Source: Mya arenaria (Eukaryota > Mollusca > Bivalvia > Myida > Myidae). From it: DNA of 64,000 nucleotides. Positions within the stretch are counted from its first letter, which is position 1, and every line of letters starts with the position of its first letter. Of the stretch, positions 59,501-64,000 are shown one piece after another. The stretch covers positions 31,862,932 through 31,926,931 of the forward strand of contig NC_069132.1 in the NCBI RefSeq assembly GCF_026914265.1, written 5' to 3'. The position numbers and the translations under genes were made by a program. Below the pieces are notes generated by a model, which searched no databases, had not been told where the DNA came from, and worked only from the letters and a program-made list of their open reading frames with translations.

Positions 59501-62500
59501 AAGTGTTAAAGAAACCTACGTTCAGAAATATAGTTTTGTTTAAAGCAACATACAGATATTTGGTAGTTGGTAGCAATGTGTGTGAGTTGAGACTGCATAA
59601 TCAGAGAGATGGGCTGGGCAAGGTCTGTCACATGGGCCCAGTTAAGGCTTGGTCCTGTCTCTGCAACACTAGCCTCATCCATAGTCTCAACATCTCGTCT
59701 GAATTTCAAAAAGAACTGATGAGATCATTGACTTAAGTGTTTATCCGTGGCAGGTACATTCTTCTGCCTTGTGAAGGACACCAGGTTTTAAGTCTTGTAT
59801 TCAGCAATTCCTAATTAAGTTTCAAAATTTAATGTTCATCTTCTTTCTTTTTTACCAAAGCCCTGTGCATCTATCAGAACTAATATGTCTGGTACAGAGT
59901 TCAGGAAATTGTGTCTGGTTTTATTTGCATATGTTTTTTCATTGCCAATCTTCATACCTAAACCCATGTTTCTTGTGCTGTGCTGTGGCAGTAGCTACTG
60001 CCATTTCCAGGCAGCCAATCAGAGCAGAGAGCTGGTCATGTGACCTTACATCTTCCAAAATGAGGCTGGAACGCAACTCCTCCGCAAACTTTGGGTATGC
60101 ATCTCTAGATAAAATTATAAGAATAACTCTTATGAAGACTACCATGAGATTAAGTAGTGTAACTATCGAAGAATATTTCATTTAACTAGGATAAAGCAAA
60201 TGACATGATGAAACATCTTACATGTATGCCACTGCGAGTAACTGAACAAGCATTCAACAATCCTGCAATGCAGCAACAAAGGATTATTTTCCTTTAGCAG
60301 TCACTAAATAATTATCACTTATTACTAAATATATTTTTTTAAAGAGGTATGACTATAAAATGTACTATATATGTACAGTCAGACCCTGTTGGCTCGAACT
60401 GGCTTGGCTCGAACTCCGTTGGCTCTAACTCGATGTATAGGACCGATTTCTATATGGTACTGAAGGTATGCATTCCTGCTTGGCTCAAATTTTCCAAGGC
60501 TCGACTTATATTGCCGGTTCCTGGGAGTTCAAGCCAGCGGGGTTTGACTGTACTATAATACATGTATGTACAAGAAGGCACTCACAAGTATATTGTTTCA
60601 GCCAGCCCATATGACAGGCACACCTTCCATATATTCAACGCTTCCACTCTCAAAGCTCGGCTGTGTTCCTCACCAACACTGTAATATTGAGATTTAAAAC
60701 AGTTTAGGCTAGCTTTATTCTATAGTAAACTCAGGAAAAAAAGATATTTTGGTCTGAAAAACTTTTTTGGGGACTGAATGTAGAGTTTAGATTGTGCAGT
60801 ATTAATTTCATTAACCTAAATACACAAAATTATTTTTTAATGTTTGTTTGTACAGCAAATATCTTTTTGACTTAATTCTACACACTACATATACAAACAT
60901 AAGTGAAATTTACAAGCACCTTTCCACTGGACACCCTGTATCGCCCAAAACACATGACCGTACTCTGACATAACAGCATGCCAGTGAGAGTGATTAATAC
61001 AATGTTGTAATAACTTGCTTCACAATATATTTCTTTATAAATCAGTTTAAACTAATTGCAATTTTGGTTATTGTTAATCAGTAAGATATTGTTTGTCAAA
61101 AGGCTATTCAATAAGGACAGTGGCACTTCTTTCTTGTTTATTTCAGAAGTATCTTAGACCTTACCTGGTATCAGCAAGTATATAATGTAAGAGTCTTTCT
61201 TGTATGCCATATTTTTGAAGCTGAAAATCAAGAATCAAGAATATCATAACATATAAACAAACATCATTTGTACAACTACATGATGGGTTATCAGCAAATT
61301 CTTAATTTATAATAGTATATCATGGCTTTTAACAGCACTGTTGTCTTTTTGGATATACAAAAGTCGTGTACAAGTACAAAAACAGTCCCTATTTATGGAT
61401 CAAAATATCTTATATTCTATTTATATATATATAATATGAAATGATTGTTGACAGAATAATCTTAGTTCTACACTAACATCATTTCACCCGGGATCTGGGC
61501 CTTCCACTAACGGATACTTTTTAATGGACATCAGTACTGCAATCTACCCACTATCCAACATAATTCCTGTGTCACACCCACAATTGACCAAGTCATAATT
61601 GATACAAACACTGAAACAGAGTGACACATACCAGAGCTTGGGCCATGTTTTTGCCAGCCTGACAGAGTGTCAGCACCAGGGATAGGGCCTCTCTCACTGC
61701 TTGCCCGTACACATTGCTTACACCAACTGTTTGTATGTCTGAAAATAAACATATGGATTTATTATTGTCTATTCATAATCATTTTTAAAATAATGGGGAT
61801 CATCAGAGGCCATATTCATAAAGCATTTTTGTGAAAAAAATCAACTTAGTCAGCTTACCATACAATGATTTTTAAACAAAGCAAGAAAAAGGTCAAAATA
61901 ATAAATGCATGAGAATAAATTTGATGAAAAATAGGAAGTATCTAAAATATATGTTGTTAAAATATTAAGTTCACAAAGTTGAACATTTTCACACAGAAGC
62001 TTCATGAAAACGGCCCTTGAATGGCACAATATAAAGATGAAAATGTGTATAGGTGTTTATCAAAGTTATGATTACCTTTAAACTTAGGCATGAAATGTAA
62101 ACTGGGCTGTTATGAATTAACACACGAGTCCAGTAGAGTATTGTTGCCAGTTTGACGCATAATAATTCATTACGCTACCAACTAACATTTACAAAATGTA
62201 TTTAAGACTTGTCCATTGTATCATTCATTAGAACACGTTTGAGACAAATAACTTTAAAATCTGTAAATCATTCATACCTTTTGCAGCACCGGACACTGGA
62301 AAAAACTCTTTGATGACAAGATCAACCAGGCCTTTCTGATTCATCAGCTATAATACATAAATTATTACTATAGAAAAATGTTCTGAATTACTTAACATGT
62401 TTTACTTTTCATAAGGTGAACATATCTTGTAACTTCAACAATCAAAATATCCAATTTTCACTTTTACTAAAATCATGCCATGTGAAATACTTTTTGTGTC

Positions 62501-63688
62501 TCAATCTGAATGCTTAGTTTATACAGAAATACCAAAGAAAACAAGTAAGTTAAGATTTTTTATGAGCATTGTTGGATGCAGAGGCATGGTATTTAGACAC
62601 ACTCAAATTGTTGTCTAAATCATAACCTGTAGAGTAACCGAAATGTTCCAGGTATCCAATAATCTCAGTATGTAACATTTTAGAAGTTTTGGGTGGCAGC
62701 CTCACGGTCTAGCCATACCCTGCATCCATATCTTGCCTGACTGGAATCATTAGGTGTTCTATCCCTCTATCCTCCTCTCCCCAATTTGGCACAAAAATCA
62801 ATTGTTCATAAAACAGTCAAGAAACCAGCCATAATAGTTAAATCCAAAAATTTAAAAAATAATCAAATGAATGTACCGCAGTTTACCTGGTAGGCAGTCT
62901 GTGAGGAATGTCGCGCCACTGTTGTTAGAATCTGTAGACACGCCACAACTGTAGGGGCCTGGGGACGCACTGTGTTCAACACGTAATACAGCCTCGCCAA
63001 GAAGTTTGTACGAGACACCAAACCCTGTGTTATCAACAGCGTTTAAATAAACAATGTGTTAATAGCAACTTCTTTAGTATATTTCATTCAGATACAGTGA
63101 AAGAAATTAATTTCAAAGGCTTTAAATCTTATAGTAAGTGTAACAAATATAACATGGATCATGAAATTAACATGTCTTATATGTCTGCTATTTCTATAGC
63201 AAAAATCAGAAATGATCATATATAATTAATACTATTACTATGTAGTTATTTATTTAAGCTCATTTGTGAAGAATCCCTCTTGAATCTGTTACCCAGATAG
63301 AAATGGTGTCTGTTATGTGAGGCCTGGTGGGAAGTCACCTTACCCCCCCCCCCCCCCCCCCCCCGCCCCCACAGAAGAAAAATTAACACTTTTGGGGTCC
63401 AAATTAGTGAAAAAAGACACCCACCCATATACTATTCAAATAATTGCCTTCCCCCCGGGGGTTATAGGTTTTACTGGAATAGCCCTAAGACAATTTCACA
63501 GCTTAAGAAGCTAACAAATAATTACAACATACCAAAATCACATCCCTTTTTATGACTACTGCATCAGTTTCCTGTGGCTTCTCCTCAGACTCTCCTGGAA
63601 GCTTGATTCCCACAGACTCATGGTGAACAGGAGCTTGACTGGTCACCCGGTAACCATGGTACCAATGTATCACTTTTCTAAGGGCAAA
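50391..63688 (-). CDS. RPAP1: RPAP1, RNA polymerase II-associated protein 1, C-terminal 909 residues (20 exons)
   Basis: RPAP1 (MINIYO in plants) is a large helical-repeat protein that binds RNA polymerase II, supports its assembly, import and coupling to Mediator, and influences cell identity. Twenty minus-strand exons from 63688 to 50391 total 2730 nt, exactly 910 codons with TGA, and every intron phase agrees. Recognisable family blocks in order: GLVSRTNFLARLYYVLNTVR and LVDLVIKEFFPVSG near residues 53-120; EALNIWKVCLSYGLAE near 190; LMPQDWVYMPLIELY near 622-636; RIMCVFLTG near 686-694; SFYDLYVALLEQFEAVSFGD near 734-753; YSGKLRPTWSPVLYLVAIHH near 816-835; and LYTELPAIRQKYIDSL near the end. 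Human RPAP1 has about 1390 residues, so some 450-500 N-terminal residues, including the RPAP1_N region, lie beyond 64000. The identification rests on remembered family sequence, not a search. Confidence 0.93.
51527..51751 (-). CDS. RPAP1: RPAP1 exon (225 nt)
   Basis: Acceptor ATTTCTACCAG, donor GTAGAA. It reads LLFDMEDFLSPEETCVEIV, RLYFQSVYSGKLRPTWSPV and LYLVAIHHINRFMYTQDG, matching the strongly conserved C-terminal block of the family. Confidence 0.97.
52207..52372 (-). CDS. RPAP1: RPAP1 exon (166 nt)
   Basis: Acceptor ATATTTTCAG, donor GTAAGG. It reads YVALLEQFEAVSFGDSLF, ACFLLIPVQQKHDLKYRRA and ILRTLSLPLNE; EQFEAVSFGD is near-invariant in the family. Confidence 0.98.
52647..52850. mobile_element. 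Hairpin-headed repeat fragment in RPAP1 intron
   Basis: AAACAACAG (52647-52655) pairs with CTGTTGTTT (52684-52692) around GCGGAGCA...TGCTCGC, forming a head hairpin. It is followed by AAAGGCCATAACTCAACAAT, a word shared by dispersed molluscan repeats as I recall them. The right end is unclear. Confidence 0.5.
52955..53087 (-). CDS. RPAP1: RPAP1 exon (133 nt)
   Basis: Acceptor ATATATTTCAG. The donor is GTATGA after codon bases CT, chosen because it restores SFYDLY across the junction; a later GTTTGA would give DLES and break the family match. It reads NDMFLDRTVHCYMEGLL, RLLSTPANMRRLDLELP and IPGLPSFYD. Confidence 0.94.
53469..53626 (-). CDS. RPAP1: RPAP1 exon (158 nt)
   Basis: Acceptor TGTTTTGCAG, donor GTATGC. 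It reads GLEVQNALSACQLDMVRN, VLRWVFLLECNRTARLE and VPITLKISRIMCVFLT. Confidence 0.96.
54029..54226 (-). repeat. 68-bp tandem triplication of an RPAP1 exon end with its splice donor
   Basis: Three 68-bp copies start at 54029, 54097 and 54165. Each holds about 52 nt of coding sequence (GACTGGGTCTACATGCCCCT onward), the GTAAGT donor and 11 more intron bases. The copy at 54165 is fused to the real exon; the others lie just inside the following intron. Details are in the findings. Confidence 0.93.
54175..54300 (-). CDS. RPAP1: RPAP1 exon (126 nt), 3' end triplicated
   Basis: Acceptor CTTGGTTTACAG, donor GTAAGT (intron from 54174). It reads SHFFQGNIETLTCYTSSIG, ESLMPQDWVYMPLIELY and NQYST. The D-W-V/L-x-M/L-P-L-I block is a family landmark. 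Two decoy donors lie 68 and 136 bp downstream. Confidence 0.95.
54610..54816 (-). CDS. RPAP1: RPAP1 exon (207 nt)
   Basis: Acceptor CATTTGTACAG, donor GTGGGT. It reads RSSEEIAASGLKDMSVSD, QPSTCLHVVSKDEAQL and LPSVRASYMEAFADMEG. The first half is a poorly conserved linker; the second half matches the family's LPS-(x)4-Y pattern. Confidence 0.93.
55286..55428 (-). CDS. RPAP1: RPAP1 exon (143 nt)
   Basis: Acceptor CTCCTATTTCAG, donor GTATGT. It reads LTSEDFVSFDRLVLHHLS, LTLITSLQYGDEYLIHDLL and STVTFSQQLC; helical-repeat sequence. Confidence 0.95.
55541..56725. mobile_element. 1.2-kb non-autonomous element in RPAP1 intron
   Basis: It starts ACAAGAGCTGTCGTAAGACA with a GCTGTC/GACAGC hairpin. It ends after GCGACGGCGACGCCGACGC with GTATAGCCCTCCTTATTC. 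Inside, GTGACCTTGACCCT / ACCAAGTTTGGTCACA units recur every 120-146 bp (about 55745, 55868, 56004 and 56151), then a unit with GGAGTTATGTAACCTCAT occurs twice, 138 bp apart (56409 and 56547). No coding capacity recognised. Confidence 0.7.
56824..56967 (-). CDS. RPAP1: RPAP1 exon (144 nt)
   Basis: Acceptor ATACTACTTTCAG, donor GTAAGT. It reads VSVASVIQCPDMWSYARK, IVQSGSAAPSYFTKFETHL and LYFFIKINMLL. Confidence 0.95.
57480..57684 (-). CDS. RPAP1: RPAP1 exon (205 nt)
   Basis: Acceptor GTCTTCTAG, donor GTAGGT. It reads AYSNIVQHLKPSSEMSSCLP, a hydrophilic EEEH linker, and TIGFIVALYRLLYHFPKIHK. Confidence 0.94.
58135..58287. mobile_element. 153-bp fold-back element in RPAP1 intron
   Basis: The left arm (AAGTATTGATCACA ... 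AGGGCAAGCAATCAAA) is matched by the reverse complement of the right arm (AAGTAATGATCACA ... AGGGCAAGCAAACAAA) over about 57 bases with roughly three quarters identity. A central spacer of about 35 bp remains. It is a palindromic MITE. Confidence 0.75.
58468..58577 (-). CDS. RPAP1: RPAP1 exon (110 nt)
   Basis: Acceptor ATGTCTGTGATTAG, donor GTTAAT. It reads LHEGDLINCLQEMEKIFS, FVIQHWNSIGLQYIRTHI. Confidence 0.93.
58956..59027 (-). CDS. RPAP1: RPAP1 exon (72 nt)
   Basis: Acceptor CTATATTTCAG, donor GTACAT. It reads KPSLQLCQSCLNFLTTY then FICAQNQ, phase 0 at both ends. Confidence 0.95.
59554..59698 (-). CDS. RPAP1: RPAP1 exon (145 nt)
   Basis: Acceptor TTTTGAAATTCAG, donor GTATGT. It reads RDVETMDEASVAETGPSLN, WAHVTDLAQPISLIMQSQL and THIATNYQIS. 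Confidence 0.94.
59958..60104 (-). CDS. RPAP1: RPAP1 exon (147 nt)
   Basis: Acceptor ATTTTATCTAG, donor GTATGA. It reads DAYPKFAEELRSSLILED, VRSHDQLSALIGCLEMAVA and TATAQHKKHGF. Confidence 0.95.
60374..60552. mobile_element. 179-bp MITE with TACAGTCA termini (Tc1/mariner-like) in RPAP1 intron
   Basis: The left end TACAGTCAGACCCTGTTGGC plus TCGAACT is inverted at the right end as AGTTCAAGCCAGCGGGGTTT plus GACTGTA. Flanking TA fits TA target sites. The interior repeats the GGCTCGAACT word three times. Confidence 0.85.
60586..60678 (-). CDS. RPAP1: RPAP1 exon (93 nt)
   Basis: Acceptor CAATATTACAG, donor GTGAGT. It reads VGEEHSRALRVEALNIWK then VCLSYGLAETIY; the EA-x-x-(I/L)W-x-V-x-x-SYG pattern is a family landmark. 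Confidence 0.96.
61165..61220 (-). CDS. RPAP1: RPAP1 exon (56 nt)
   Basis: Acceptor TTGATTTTCAG, donor GTAAGG. It reads LQKYGIQERLLHYILADT with a split Arg or Ser codon at the end. Confidence 0.94.
61632..61738 (-). CDS. RPAP1: RPAP1 exon (107 nt)
   Basis: Acceptor TTTATTTTCAG, donor GTATGT. It reads DIQTVGVSNVYGQAVREAL then SLVLTLCQAGKNMAQAL. Confidence 0.95.
61808..62015. mobile_element. 208-bp inverted-repeat element in RPAP1 intron
   Basis: The left end GGCCATATTCATAAAGC and right end GCTTCATGAAAACGGCC are inverted copies with three mismatches in 17, and a degenerate continuation (GTGAAAAA) lies inside. It is MITE-like. Confidence 0.55.
62278..62347 (-). CDS. RPAP1: RPAP1 exon (70 nt)
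   Basis: Acceptor AATTTATGTATTATAG, donor GTATGA. It reads LMNQKGLVDLVIKEFFPV then SGAAK; the L-(x)3-V-I-x-E-F-(F/L)-P pattern is diagnostic of the family. Confidence 0.96.
62887..63024 (-). CDS. RPAP1: RPAP1 exon (138 nt)
   Basis: Acceptor TTGATAACACAG, donor GTAAAC. It reads GLVSRTNFLARLYYVLNT, VRPQAPTVVACLQILTT and VARHSSQTAYQ, matching the L-R-Y-x-L-E / ARHS block of RPAP1. Confidence 0.96.
63343..63364. repeat. Run of 22 C
   Basis: Homopolymer in an RPAP1 intron, continued after one G by five more C. Length may be a sequencing estimate. Confidence 0.95.
63533..63688 (-). CDS. RPAP1: RPAP1 exon (156 nt), most 5' in window
   Basis: Acceptor CTTTTTTTTAAG, donor GTATGT. It reads FALRKVIHWYHGYRVTSQ, a hydrophilic linker rich in Glu and Pro, and VVIKRDVIL leading into the next exon. 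Its first part is weakly conserved; the phase agreement with the next exon supports it. Confidence 0.88.
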
Positions 63689-64000
63689 CTTAAAAAAAAG
63701 AGAATGTATAACATGGTACAAAATACACCACAAGCTGGTCCCAACACTCATTCTTTTCTCTCAGTCAAATAAGGTTGAATAACTCAACATTAATTTTATT
63801 GAAGCCAGAGTTATGGATATTGCCAGACATATGCTAACCTTCACTGATAACACATCATGACATGTACTCAGTTTCATGCAAATATTATTACCGGTAAAAG
63901 TATTTCTTATATATACCAGTGGTATTTTTCAAATATATATTTTAATTTCATGATTTGCATTGTTTCCAATTTAATACAACCATAAAGCCTTTTTTATTAA
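63689..64000. other. RPAP1: RPAP1 intron reaching the window edge
   Basis: No exon was seen here; the remaining 5' exons lie beyond 64000. Confidence 0.6.

Noticed and set aside
63317..63428. Pro-rich frame over the C-run in an RPAP1 intron
   Set aside because: It is created by the homopolymer; no splice borders in phase with neighbouring RPAP1 exons.

Overview
The window is AT-rich nuclear DNA from an animal. Genes are split into small exons by long introns with GT-AG borders, and the DNA between them is crowded with minisatellites and short non-autonomous transposons. The protein sequences are invertebrate-like. The repeat style (head hairpins, GTCCGTCC-rich leaders, core repeats of about 145 bp rich in GGTCA) is what I associate with bivalve molluscs. 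My best guess is a clam-like bivalve; the species cannot be fixed from the sequence alone.

Three genes are certain. (1) The 3' end of a plasma-membrane Na+/Ca2+ exchanger gene (NCX/SLC8) lies on the + strand: four exons at 16672-26382 encode the last 246 residues, including the alpha-2 ion-binding repeat. Bases 1-16671 appear to be intron of this gene. (2) A complete CRIPT gene lies on the + strand: five exons at 42764-46293 encode 99 residues. (3) The 3' part of RPAP1, the RNA polymerase II-associated protein 1, lies on the - strand: 20 exons from 63688 down to 50391 encode 909 residues to the stop; the 5' exons lie beyond 64000. In all three genes the exon lengths and intron phases add up without a frame break, so the models check themselves. 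CRIPT and RPAP1 are convergent, with about 4 kb of repeats between their ends.

Layout: 1-16.7 kb is the NCX intron, holding a 30-bp minisatellite, a 1.73-kb inverted-repeat element, a 145-bp repeat array and other minisatellites. 16.7-27.2 kb holds the NCX exons and proximal 3' UTR, with three intronic elements. 27-33 kb is downstream DNA or a long 3' UTR, with a 47-bp minisatellite and two inverted-repeat elements. 33-42 kb is a gene-free block of minisatellites, including 2.3 kb of almost pure purine on one strand. 42.7-47.3 kb is CRIPT. 47.4-49.5 kb holds two tandem-repeat blocks. 50.1-64 kb is RPAP1, with several transposons in its introns and a small tandem triplication at one splice donor.

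The genes do unrelated jobs: Ca2+ extrusion, splicing-related zinc protein or PDZ partner, and Pol II assembly. The most unusual signal is in the repeats. Two families with different sequences share a core period of almost exactly 145 bp, and each unit carries direct repeats of AGGTCA, the nuclear-receptor half-site, with family-specific spacing: DR0 in one and DR2 in the other. A third family carries DR1.
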